Source: Bacillota bacterium (GTDB lineage Bacteria > Bacillota > Dethiobacteria > DTU022). From it: a stretch of 41,905 bases of DNA. Below are positions 1 to 7,161 of this stretch, one piece after another (the stretch's first letter is position 1; every line of letters begins with the position of its first letter). Below the pieces are notes generated by a model. It had not been told where the DNA came from and made no database searches. It was given only the letters and a program-made list of their open reading frames with translations. The DNA lies in NCBI GenBank assembly GCA_011389985.1, contig JAABTH010000017.1:1-41905 (forward strand), in the 5' to 3' direction. The position numbers and the translations under genes were made by a program.

Positions 1-174
1 TATGTGCTCCATACCAGGGCTGCGGCAATAACTAGCATAAAACCGAGTTGAGTCTCATTTGCCTTGTGCAAGTTTTTGTATACAATCCTCCGCCCCTTAC
101 TGCCAAACAAGATTAATAATATCACTTTTTAGCCGGGAAGCAAGAGGGAAACCTGCTGATTTAAAAATATAATT

Positions 175-330
175 AGCGAAGAAGAATTTATTGCCTTCGA
201 CATTGAGACAACCGGCCTGCATCCGGTGATGGCGCGGATTATCGAGATAGGGGCGGTCCGCTTTCTGCCATCAGAGCGAGATTAATAAAACATTCCGGCT
301 GGACCGGATTTCTTCATACCGCAAAGCTTA
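175..330 (+). pseudogene. Internally deleted remnant of a DnaQ-WYL exonuclease gene
   Basis: The first part (about 181-270) translates to an ExoI-type exonuclease motif, AFDIETTGLHPV, followed by ARIIEIGAVRF. It matches the start of the intact gene at 8109 at about four bases in five. After a short junction near 271-281 the sequence jumps straight to the extreme 3' end of the same gene family, FRLDRISSYRK (about 281-330). The whole middle, including ExoII, ExoIII and most of the WYL-like domain, is missing, and the two pieces are in different frames. This is a deletion scar of a paralog, not a working gene. Confidence 0.85.
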
Positions 331-349
331 GATTTTATTGGCTATAAAT

Positions 350-462
350 TTATTTGTATTCTTTAATTTCTTCCAGCACACATTGAATTTCTGCTTTTTC
401 CTTTCTCAGATCATACTCCATCTGTAAACCAAGCCAGAAGTCAGCGCTATTACCACAAGCCA
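350..462 (-). pseudogene. C-terminal remnant of a HigA-type antitoxin
   Basis: The minus strand reads LACGNSADFWLGLQMEYDLR and then KEKAEIQCVLEEIKEYK before a TAA. The pattern S-x-x-FWL-x-LQ-x-x-YDL is the hallmark C-terminal end of HigA/VapI addiction-module antitoxins of the XRE family. The helix-turn-helix half is gone: upstream (higher coordinates) the frame enters a GGGGACGG-type repeat at about 463, which appears to mark the break point. No higB toxin was found nearby. Too short to act as a DNA-binding antitoxin. Confidence 0.7.
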
Positions 463-527
463 GGGGGACGGTGTGGTTTGATAACATGTCAATGGGAGTT
501 GGCGAAAGTTGTCAAACCCCCGTCCCC
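463..527. repeat. Small inverted-repeat element with GGGGACGG ends
   Basis: The left arm begins GGGGACGGTGTGGTTTGATA and the right arm, read on the other strand, begins GGGGACGGGGGTTTGACAA. The element is about 65 bp with imperfect arms of about 20 nt. It resembles the GGGGACGG-type REP/MITE sequences scattered in many clostridial genomes and moved in trans. Similar but more degraded copies are seen at 1251-1286 and 21150-21228. It directly abuts the HigA remnant. Confidence 0.6.
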
Positions 528-576
528 TTGACACTTTTTGAAGACGAAGAAGACGGTGATAAGTTTTTACAAAAAT

Positions 577-619
577 TAGGCATCTATAAAGCAGAACTAA
601 ACTGCGCTGTAGATGCCTA
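577..619. other. Long inverted repeat upstream of the toxin-antitoxin promoter
   Basis: The left arm TAGGCATCTATAAAGCAG (577-594) pairs with CTGCGCTGTAGATGCCTA (602-619) across a 7-nt loop, 16 of 18 positions matching. There is no T-run after it, so it is not a typical intrinsic terminator. It ends one base before the -35 element of the promoter at 620 and could be a regulator site, an mRNA structure or the end of an insertion. Function unknown. Confidence 0.6.
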
Positions 620-648
620 TTGATTAATAGCCTTATTAATAGTATTAT
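620..648 (+). promoter_or_regulatory. Vegetative promoter of the Phd/RelE-type module, overlapped by a palindrome
   Basis: A TTGATT box (620-625) and a TATTAT box (643-648) are separated by exactly 17 bp. The inverted repeat ATAGTA (639-644) and TACTAT (655-660) overlaps the -10 box and start region. In Phd/YefM-family modules the antitoxin, alone or with toxin, binds palindromes at this place to repress its own operon, so this is the likely operator. The promoter is seen in the sequence; repression is inferred. Confidence 0.55.
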
Positions 649-706
649 ATTAAGTACTATAAATAATGTTTTATTAAAAAGCTTTATAGAAAAGAAGGTG
701 ATACCT

Positions 707-964
707 GTGAGCAACATCATCAGTGCAAATGACTTAAAAACAAAAGGTGTGGCTGCTATTGACCTGGTGGTTAGAGATTCTGAAGAAGCAATTGTTACGG
801 TTAGAGGTAGAAGCAGATATGTTGTAATGCCTATTGAAAAATATAATTATTACCGTGAATGCGAACTCGAAACAGCACTAAGCGAAGCAAAAATGGATTA
901 TGAAAAGGAACGTTATGTCGCTGAAAGCGTTGAAAAGCATGTCAAGAGGGTAACTAATGCCTAA
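707..964 (+). CDS. Type II antitoxin, Phd/YefM-like
   Basis: An 85-residue protein. The GTG at 707 is chosen because AAGAAGGTG sits 7 nt upstream; an in-frame upstream start at 620 would lie inside the promoter. The N-terminal half carries the Phd/YefM pattern: SANDLKTKGVAAID, then RGRSRYVVMPIEKY, that is a short beta-alpha DNA-binding fold with the typical VVM...Y strand. The C-terminal tail (about residues 55-85) is charged and helical, as expected for the toxin-neutralising segment. It overlaps the toxin gene by 8 nt, so the two are probably translationally coupled. Role: binds and inhibits the downstream RelE-like toxin and probably represses the operon. Confidence 0.82.
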   Translation: MSNIISANDLKTKGVAAIDLVVRDSEEAIVTVRGRSRYVVMPIEKYNYYRECELETALSEAKMDYEKERYVAESVEKHVKRVTNA

Positions 965-1232
965 AATTATCTACACAGATAGCTACAACCGCAGGGCGGC
1001 TACTTTTCTTAAAAAACATCCTGAGTTAACTAACCAGTATTCAAAAACCCTGCAATTGCTTGAATTAAACCCGAGTCATCCCTCATTAAAACTGCATAAG
1101 CTGAAAGGTAAACATGCTGAGCTTCACTCGGTAGCTATAAACCTGTCCTTCAGGATCAGCATCTACTTCATCATTCATGAGGAGATTGTGATCCCGGTCG
1201 ACCTTGGCAGCCACGACGAACTATATAAATAG
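957..1232 (+). CDS. Type II toxin, RelE/ParE superfamily (probable mRNA interferase)
   Basis: A 91-residue basic protein, the usual size for the RelE/ParE fold. It opens with KIIYTDSYNRRAATFLKKHP and continues through HPSLKLHKLKGK, SFRISIYFI and a final VDLGSHDELYK. The L...HKLKG, R-x-x-Y-x-I and the terminal G-x-H-D-x-x-Y pattern are those of the RelE/YafQ/YoeB-like plasmid stabilisation family, in which basic residues and a late histidine take part in ribosome-dependent mRNA cleavage. The start ATG overlaps the end of the antitoxin gene (ATGCCTAA). A gyrase-directed ParE activity cannot be excluded. The gene appears intact. Confidence 0.8.
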   Translation: MPKIIYTDSYNRRAATFLKKHPELTNQYSKTLQLLELNPSHPSLKLHKLKGKHAELHSVAINLSFRISIYFIIHEEIVIPVDLGSHDELYK

Positions 1233-1250
1233 CTGCCAGGCGGGTGCGAT

Positions 1251-1286
1251 GGGGTATACATTCTCGTCCCTTTGACATTCTTGACA
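1251..1286. repeat. Degraded copy of the GGGGACGG-type repeat
   Basis: GGGGTATACATTCTCGTCCC followed by TTTGACATTCTTGACA resembles the right end of the element at 463-527 (CGTCCCCTTGACACTT). It fills the gap between the toxin gene and the convergent gene ending at 1292. No transposase is encoded here. Confidence 0.4.
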
Positions 1287-1291
1287 CGTGC

Positions 1292-2446
1292 CTAATTGTA
1301 ATAATATTCATAACTGGAAATGGCCCGCCTGAGGCGATCATTAATTTGCTCTTTACTCATATCCCGTTCCTTTTGCGACTCAGACCATATTTTCATGCTT
1401 TCATATTCAGGATCATCTGGGTCTGCCATAATCCGTTTATATTCATGATAACCCCATGTACCGCCTACATCCTCGGGTGGCCTTTCGCCTTCCCCTTCTA
1501 TAAAAGTTGCTTTAAAAGAGTTAGATTTTACTACTTTTTCGAGGATTATTTTATGTTCCCATGAGTCGCCAAAATCATACTCGTATGTAACCTCTTCATG
1601 GTCCGGAAGGATATCTTCAAGAGAAACAAACCGTTCTTGTAAAAGATCGTAGCGATCAAAATCGAGCCAATCCAAGCTTTCCGGATCGTCATCCATAACT
1701 ATTTGTTTATATTTTGCGCCGGTTTTTTTGGCTTCGAACATGTGCAGATGATAATTCTGCCAGTCGAAAATAGTTTGAATGATTTTATGAAGGTGCCTGA
1801 AAGAATATGTGGATGGCACCAAAACTCGCCTCCATATATCATATCCTTCCATAACAATCTGTATTTTTAGTTGGTAAAGGTTTAGTCCTCTTACTGCGTC
1901 AGAGCTAGTTACCTGATTTTGCTCGCTGTATAAACCAAGATACTCAAGAAATTTTTGGGCAGGATAATAATCTTCTCCGTTTGGTGAGGTTTGGATGAAC
2001 CTGCCTGCAGCAATACTAATATATCTTTGGATGAGGGTATTTTCATCTAGATATTCCCACAGGTATGCTATATCATTGATGTTGTTATTCATTTTTGCCA
2101 CTAAACTTTTGCCGGCAGTTTTCGAAAACTCAATCTCTCCTGTATCAGCAATGTAAGCGTCAATTATATCTTTGCGAACACCTTCCATGCGCAAAGCTGT
2201 TCTGATTGCTTCAACGATAAGTTCTCTGATCCTTGAAAAATCTTTTGGTTTTGGTCTGTAAATAACTATAGGATATCTTGTTTCATTATTCATTAGCACA
2301 ATTGCTTTTCTCCGGTTTAAATTAACCAAGTTGGCATGCCAAGCCTTCAGGCTGGCGGGGAACTGCTCGAAACCTTCAGGCGACTTTAACTCATTTTTTT
2401 GTATTCCCAGCTTTTCTATTAATGATTTGGTGCATTGAATCAGCAT
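1292..2446 (-). CDS. Plasmid pRiA4b ORF-3 family protein with an N-terminal extension
   Basis: About 384 residues. The C-terminal half (about 190-360) is a clear pRiA4b ORF3-like domain (PF07929): YQLKIQIVMEGYDIWRRVLV, LHKIIQTIFDWQNYHLHMF, then YEYDFGDSWEHKIILE and PPEDVGGTWGYHEY. The domain is widespread in bacteria and on mobile DNA, but its biochemical role is not established. The N-terminal half (about 1-180) is a separate helical domain seen with it in other proteins. The ATG at 2446 is preferred because GGAAAGGAG lies 9 nt before it; a TTG seven codons upstream has no such site. It follows the gene at 2476 by 29 nt, so the two are probably co-transcribed. Confidence 0.75.
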   Translation of the reverse strand: MLIQCTKSLIEKLGIQKNELKSPEGFEQFPASLKAWHANLVNLNRRKAIVLMNNETRYPIVIYRPKPKDFSRIRELIVEAIRTALRMEGVRKDIIDAYIADTGEIEFSKTAGKSLVAKMNNNINDIAYLWEYLDENTLIQRYISIAAGRFIQTSPNGEDYYPAQKFLEYLGLYSEQNQVTSSDAVRGLNLYQLKIQIVMEGYDIWRRVLVPSTYSFRHLHKIIQTIFDWQNYHLHMFEAKKTGAKYKQIVMDDDPESLDWLDFDRYDLLQERFVSLEDILPDHEEVTYEYDFGDSWEHKIILEKVVKSNSFKATFIEGEGERPPEDVGGTWGYHEYKRIMADPDDPEYESMKIWSESQKERDMSKEQINDRLRRAISSYEYYYN

Positions 2447-2475
2447 TTTAATGAACTCCTTTCCCAATTACAGGT

Positions 2476-4167
2476 TTAAGTGAATAAATCGGATTCATTC
2501 ATCGAACGGTTAAGGTCACCTTTAAATGCCGAGTGCCGGGGGTATTTCTTTCTGTATTTTTCAATTAGATCAACGCTTTTCTGTTCTTCTCCTATGTTGG
2601 CCATCGTTTCGGCCATTGCAACCAGTAAATTGGCAGCCTTGTAATAGCTTGTGCGATATTGATTGCTGATTATTGCGTCGACCCGCTTTCCAATCTCTTT
2701 GCAGCACCACTGCAGGTAAAACGTCTTTTGCTCTTCACTTAGTTCAATATCATTACTTGTATGGGCAATTATTTTGTTGTATTTATCAGTAAGATCGATA
2801 TCAATGCCAAAAGTACTTCCAGCAAGTAAAGTATTCCATTCATTTCTTATAACTTTTGTATATTTGCCGTTATTAGATAATAAAACCATGGTGTAAGTAA
2901 CGAAATATGGTTTGGGATTGTTGCCGCTACTCCAGCCAAGAGGGCCTTTTTGTTTACATAGTTCGAACAACTTTGCATGCCTTCCACCAAGAATTTGAAC
3001 TCTGTATAATAAACTCTCAGGTAGCTGGGAGCAGCTCAAATCTGAATGAATATAACTGGTTACAAAGCCCCCATTTTGCTTGTACAGATCCCAGACCCTT
3101 TGTTCAACTTGATTTTGAACTGTATCAAAGCAATTGCAATCAATAGCTGTGCAGTATAGATCGAGTAGATATTTGCTGGAAGGGTTTGAATAAAAACTTT
3201 CTTGATACCCTTCCAACATCAAGTTACTATCATTTAATGTTTTGCCTAAGTGGCTAATTACTTCTGCAACCTCAGCCCTTATCGAATAATCTTTTGGAAT
3301 AGTATTCAGTGCTTCCCTAGCCACATTGATAATGGCATCTGTCTTGCCTTTATCTACCAAAGCCTCTATCCAGTCAAGGAAAGCCCGGGGGTATTTGTCG
3401 GCTTGCTGCCTTGCCAATTCTGATATGGCAGGTATGCCGCCCTTTAAATAAATGGCTTCCCTCAGTTTGGGGTTTGGTATTATGGGGTTCCCTTTTTCGA
3501 TTAACAGGATCAAACTCTCCAAAAATGAATCAAAACCGGGCAACTCGGATTGCAAGGCCTCATTAATATCTGACAGGCTGATATTACCGAAAAGGGGCTC
3601 GTATTTATTTATTGTGTCTAAGAGCCTTACCGGTCGCTGAGAAGTAGGTGAATCCATGTAGATTGCTCTGAGGTAAAGGGCGAGATTTTCGGACAGATCT
3701 ACTTTAAGCATAGAGGAGAAGTCTGGATCGCCTGGCAGGTGCCCCGGCTCATATCCCATTTCCAGAGTTTCGAACAATTTCATGTAAGCTTCTTTTGCCT
3801 GCCGGTAATCTTCGCTAAGCAGTAATTCCCTTGCTTCCATGAAAAAATCATCTACCTCAGCAGCCCAGCTTTCATCGCCCCAGTCTCTTTCCTCATGGAT
3901 GTCATTATCCCAACCCCAGCCGATGCAGTATTCTCCGCGCTCCACTCGTTGAGTAAAAGCATCTATTTCACCCAGGAGTACTTTCCCATCTATTGTATTT
4001 AGATCACCAGGTTCCGGGATGATCATTTTGCCGATAAAATTTGGCCGGTTAGATGGCAGTTCTTTTTCTGCCCAGTGAAGAATCATAGCATCCAGGTCAG
4101 CTTTGGACATTTTATTTAAACGGTTTTTTACTTGGTTTATAAATTCCTTATAGGACATGGGCTGCAT
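2476..4167 (-). CDS. Large helical-repeat protein of unknown function
   Basis: About 563 residues, rich in amphipathic helices and without signal peptide or membrane segments. The N-terminus (MSYKEFINQVKNRLNKMSK region) is followed by an acidic stretch with WGWDNDIHEERDWGDESWA. The middle and C-terminal parts look like degenerate TPR/HEAT-type repeats, for example ELLLSEDYRQAKEAYMKLFE near residue 120. The tail (AANLLVAMAETMANIGEEQK, then KYRKKYPRHSAF) resembles the C-terminal part of SWIM zinc-finger proteins, but no Cys/His zinc site is present. The ATG at 4167 follows GGAGGT by about 10 nt; a TTG at 4197 is a poorer choice. Probably an operon with its neighbours. Function unknown. Confidence 0.65.
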   Translation of the reverse strand: MQPMSYKEFINQVKNRLNKMSKADLDAMILHWAEKELPSNRPNFIGKMIIPEPGDLNTIDGKVLLGEIDAFTQRVERGEYCIGWGWDNDIHEERDWGDESWAAEVDDFFMEARELLLSEDYRQAKEAYMKLFETLEMGYEPGHLPGDPDFSSMLKVDLSENLALYLRAIYMDSPTSQRPVRLLDTINKYEPLFGNISLSDINEALQSELPGFDSFLESLILLIEKGNPIIPNPKLREAIYLKGGIPAISELARQQADKYPRAFLDWIEALVDKGKTDAIINVAREALNTIPKDYSIRAEVAEVISHLGKTLNDSNLMLEGYQESFYSNPSSKYLLDLYCTAIDCNCFDTVQNQVEQRVWDLYKQNGGFVTSYIHSDLSCSQLPESLLYRVQILGGRHAKLFELCKQKGPLGWSSGNNPKPYFVTYTMVLLSNNGKYTKVIRNEWNTLLAGSTFGIDIDLTDKYNKIIAHTSNDIELSEEQKTFYLQWCCKEIGKRVDAIISNQYRTSYYKAANLLVAMAETMANIGEEQKSVDLIEKYRKKYPRHSAFKGDLNRSMNESDLFT

Positions 4168-4237
4168 TAGTAAAAGTACCTCCAGTATCCTAAACAACTG
4201 CCAGGTGGTCTTCCATCTCGAGTTGGTTCTAGTTGTA

Positions 4238-6145
4238 TCAGGTTTTAAGTATTTTCTCCAGCAAAGGCTTCAGGTCAGCAGGAATAGCAGCAATCTTAAC
4301 CTGCCGGTTATTATGTATAGCTTTACCGACCATGATCAGGCCTTTACTCCAAAGTCTGCCTGTCGTCGACTGCGGTTCCTCTTCATACCAGTAAAAACCA
4401 TCGCCTTCCATTTTGCCGAATTTACGGCTGACAGAGCTTAAAAGCGCCCAACCTCCCTTATTGAGAAGGTATAATAACAGTTCCTGTTCATCTGCGGCGA
4501 GTTCTTGCACCGCTTGTTTAAGATGGGCCGGATTGGTCAGGTGAGAGTTGATCGCCTTTTCTCTTTGAGAGCGCAGGCGACAAGGTTCAATATCATGAAT
4601 TTCGCACATCATGAGCAGCCATTCGTTAGGCATATTTTTCAGCCCCCTGCTTAGAAGCGACTCAGGGGTAATTTTCTTCTCTTCTATTTCTGCCCTTAAA
4701 TCTTCTTCAACTTCATCCATGTAAGCATCGTAACCATTTTTTAAGTAGTCGGCATATTCACCGGGGGTGAGGCGCTGCTCGGCCATTCTGCGCATGTAAT
4801 CAAGCCTTACTCTAAAGCTTTTGTCTACGCCTTCATCCTCAATAATGGCAATGCATTGCAGAGCCTGATCAAATTGACCGATTTCGATATAAAGACCGGC
4901 CAGGTTAATCATGACTACGGGTTCCTCAGGCATTATCTCGGACAGGGGCTTAAGAATCGTGAGAGCCTGTTCATATTCACTTATATTGCGGTAAAGATTG
5001 GCAAGGGTTACCATAGCGCGGGGATAAAAAGTCCCTTCCTGGTGCAGTGGTTCCAGTAGAGCGATTGCTTCCTTAAATTGGCCTTTTTCCCGAAGCTCCG
5101 CGGCTCTGTCGCATAGTTGATCCAGTTCCTGATTGGGCTCCGTGCTTACTTCCTTCTTTTCTACTCTTACCACGGTTTCTTCACCGTCAATCCATACCGG
5201 GACTTCCTCACCTTCTTTATATACACCCCGTTCAACCAGGGTAAAAAGAGCTCCCATTTTTATTTCGTACGCTACAAGAGCACTTTCCAGTAAACGCTGG
5301 CCCAGCTCTTTGCCCCAAGCCCTGCCATAGTCTATCAGGATCCTAGCTGCATTTTTCTTTTCTTCTTCCCCTGCTTGCTCACCAAAGAGGGTGTCGAGCA
5401 GGACCACTCGAATCTGTCCATCTTCTAAGGCTCCTTCTTGCTTTTCCCTGTCATCCCCGGCATTCTTGAATTGCTCTATCACCTTATCCCACTCTGGTGG
5501 ATTGTAGCTGAGTTCAAAATGGGGAATAACATCCCTTTCCAATAAGAAGGCAACTTCCTGAAAGGGGATGATAAAATTGCCTATTCTATTAAGCGGCTCC
5601 CAGATAGAAGCTGCCTGCTTGTAACGTTTGAGATTAAAATAGGCAATGCCGGCATTGAACCGGTTTTCCCAGCCAACATGGTATCTCTCGTACTTTTTAT
5701 AGAGATCAATAACCCGGCGGTGGTCTCCGAGAATGCCGGCGGCCCGCATGAGCTGAACAGTGTATTCGTACCAGGAGTGGGGCTCGATATTCTCCTCTCG
5801 CAGACAGGGGAGTTTACTTTCGAAAACCTTCACAGCACGGTTCAGGAAGTGCTCCGCTTCATTCCGGCGTTCAAGTCGGGCATATAGCTGGGCGGCAAGG
5901 CCAAGGGTATAGGGGCTTTCAATGGCAGAACCTGTTTCCAGGCACGGTTCCAAAAGGGACAGGGCCTGTTTGACATTTCCCCGTGCATATTCAATTGTAG
6001 CCAGATTGTTTGTCACAACAACCTTTTCTTTGCCTTTTGCGTGAGGCATGAGTTTTTGCAAAATCTTCTCTGCATTGTCCAATTTATTTTCGGATATTTG
6101 TTTACTGGCCTTTTCCATCAACTGCCCGTACTGATCTGAATTCAA
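4238..6145 (-). CDS. TPR-repeat protein
   Basis: 635 residues of tetratricopeptide-like helical pairs. Clear units include NAEKILQKLMPHAKGKEKVV, IEYARGNVKQALSLLEPCLE, KYKQA-type AGIAYFNLKRYKQAASIWEP and a second block near 350-450 (KEAIALLEPLHQEGTFYPRA, ANLYRNISEYEQALTILKPL). A charged linker separates the blocks. The last 60 residues (KFGKMEGDGFYWYEEEP onward) are an extra domain I do not recognise. The TTG at 6145 is accepted because GGGAGGAG lies 8 nt upstream. No signal peptide, so cytoplasmic. It is the first gene of the minus-strand trio. Likely a scaffold or interaction protein; the partner is unknown. Confidence 0.75.
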   Translation of the reverse strand: MNSDQYGQLMEKASKQISENKLDNAEKILQKLMPHAKGKEKVVVTNNLATIEYARGNVKQALSLLEPCLETGSAIESPYTLGLAAQLYARLERRNEAEHFLNRAVKVFESKLPCLREENIEPHSWYEYTVQLMRAAGILGDHRRVIDLYKKYERYHVGWENRFNAGIAYFNLKRYKQAASIWEPLNRIGNFIIPFQEVAFLLERDVIPHFELSYNPPEWDKVIEQFKNAGDDREKQEGALEDGQIRVVLLDTLFGEQAGEEEKKNAARILIDYGRAWGKELGQRLLESALVAYEIKMGALFTLVERGVYKEGEEVPVWIDGEETVVRVEKKEVSTEPNQELDQLCDRAAELREKGQFKEAIALLEPLHQEGTFYPRAMVTLANLYRNISEYEQALTILKPLSEIMPEEPVVMINLAGLYIEIGQFDQALQCIAIIEDEGVDKSFRVRLDYMRRMAEQRLTPGEYADYLKNGYDAYMDEVEEDLRAEIEEKKITPESLLSRGLKNMPNEWLLMMCEIHDIEPCRLRSQREKAINSHLTNPAHLKQAVQELAADEQELLLYLLNKGGWALLSSVSRKFGKMEGDGFYWYEEEPQSTTGRLWSKGLIMVGKAIHNNRQVKIAAIPADLKPLLEKILKT

Positions 6146-6540
6146 TTTGGCAACTCCTCCCAGGTAATATCAAAAATCAACAACAGAATAGCTTTGGGTT
6201 AGAGTTTCACTCGACCCCTAAATATTTCCACTTAAAACATTTTGTTTAAAAGGGTACACAATACTTATTCATCTGTAAGCATTCTATCATTTTCCTGTAG
6301 CTATCGAAAGAATATAATGTAGCTGTCAAAAATTTTAATTAAGAACGAAAAGCGCTGGCCAGGTCATCTTTATTACCTCCAAAATCTGTATAAAGGGCAC
6401 AACATACTTATTGTAAAAAGGTTTCTTGTGAAAAATATGTTGAGCAGGGATCAAAACTGGAGTAGCGAATTGTGTTTTTATTGTTGGTTTTCTGTTAAAT
6501 CTATTTAACCATATCCAAGGGTAATGCCAGGGCAATTGTT
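6146..6540. other. Gene-poor stretch with a short direct repeat
   Basis: No convincing gene. Two similar 21-22 nt segments are present: AAAAGGGTACACAATACTTA at 6248 and AAAGGGCACAACATACTTAT at 6392, differing by a substitution and an offset base. On the minus strand a good ribosome site (GGAGG, about 6376) leads only to a 10-codon ORF. The stretch is AT-rich and likely holds the promoter of the minus-strand trio, but I could not pick boxes with confidence. Confidence 0.4.
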
Positions 6541-6711
6541 ATGGAACTGGAGGATAACTATACTTACTTGAAAATGGTTGCTTTTGACGGGGTGCCTCTA
6601 GAAAATGTTATTCAGGATCTATCAATCACAGAATACAAGCGGTTGTCACATGAGGGGTATAATTTTAATAATTTAAAACGGCAAAAAATTCAAGATGACC
6701 CTTCATTTTAA
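6541..6711 (+). CDS. Small ORF of unknown function (56 aa)
   Basis: ATG at 6541, beginning MELEDNYTYLKMVAFDGVPL and ending with QKIQDDPSF before TAA. The composition looks protein-like. No ribosome binding site is evident. The next small ORF (6721) is in the same frame only 9 nt later, so the two may be halves of one older gene split by a stop codon, or a decayed fragment. I do not recognise a family. Confidence 0.35.
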   Translation: MELEDNYTYLKMVAFDGVPLENVIQDLSITEYKRLSHEGYNFNNLKRQKIQDDPSF

Positions 6712-6720
6712 GGAACTCAG

Positions 6721-6900
6721 ATGGCAAGCTGGGTCGGGAAAAGCACGGAAGAACTGATTGATTCTATCTATAAGAAGATCAATAAGCTAAAAATTTTATA
6801 CCCTCATAACAAGGATAACCATAAGTACCGCTGGAACGTACGGGTTCAAAATATAATTAAGCTGATCTTGCTGTTACTTAGGCATGTGCAGGATAGTTAG
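6721..6900 (+). CDS. Small basic ORF of unknown function (59 aa)
   Basis: ATG at 6721, starting MASWVGKSTEELIDSIYKKI, with a Lys/His-rich middle and a hydrophobic helix IIKLILLLL near the C-terminus. AAGGAACTCAG just upstream is a possible ribosome site and overlaps the stop of the preceding ORF. It is in frame with that ORF. It could be a small helical protein or the C-terminal part of a broken gene; no family recognised. Confidence 0.35.
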   Translation: MASWVGKSTEELIDSIYKKINKLKILYPHNKDNHKYRWNVRVQNIIKLILLLLRHVQDS

Positions 6901-6966
6901 TAATTTTACTGCAGCATGTTGATACCTGGTGTGGATATATTTTAGGGAAAAGGGAGGAGACAGTAA

Positions 6967-7074
6967 ATGAATTATGATGATAAAGGGTTAAACCCGTTTT
7001 TTTATTCTGAGCTGTCTTCGTCTCACCTGCTCTATGTTATTTTTGACAGTCATCTAAAAATTAAGAATGATTGA
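6967..7074 (+). CDS. Very small ORF with a strong ribosome binding site (35 aa)
   Basis: ATG at 6967 is preceded by GGGAGGAG at 7-nt spacing, one of the better ribosome sites in this region. The product begins MNYDDKGLNPFFYSELSSSH and ends at TGA after only 35 residues. It may be a truncated start of a lost gene whose translation signals survive, or a true small protein. No similarity recognised. Confidence 0.35.
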   Translation: MNYDDKGLNPFFYSELSSSHLLYVIFDSHLKIKND

Positions 7075-7161
7075 TTGCAAGGGTGTGTGCTAGGCGAAAT
7101 GCATTAATCCATCTGCATTACACGATTTGTGCATATTGTTTTTAAAGGATGGTATTCTGCC

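Noticed and set aside
1-51. Tail of an incoming reading frame ending at TGA 49-51
   Set aside because: Only 16 codons are visible and they show no recognisable motif, so a gene cannot be supported.
1244-1564. Plus-strand open frame of 106 codons
   Set aside because: It lies antisense to the well-supported pRiA4b-type gene and its translation is rich in aromatic residues typical of reverse-complement reading.
6248-6412. Two similar 21-22 nt segments as a CRISPR-like pair
   Set aside because: Only two imperfect copies, 120 bp apart, with no further units or cas genes.
6335-6535. Minus-strand 66-codon open frame ending in MTWPALFVLN
   Set aside because: Low-complexity composition and no family text. 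The only good ribosome site (GGAGG near 6376) leads to just its last 10 codons, so it is most likely chance.
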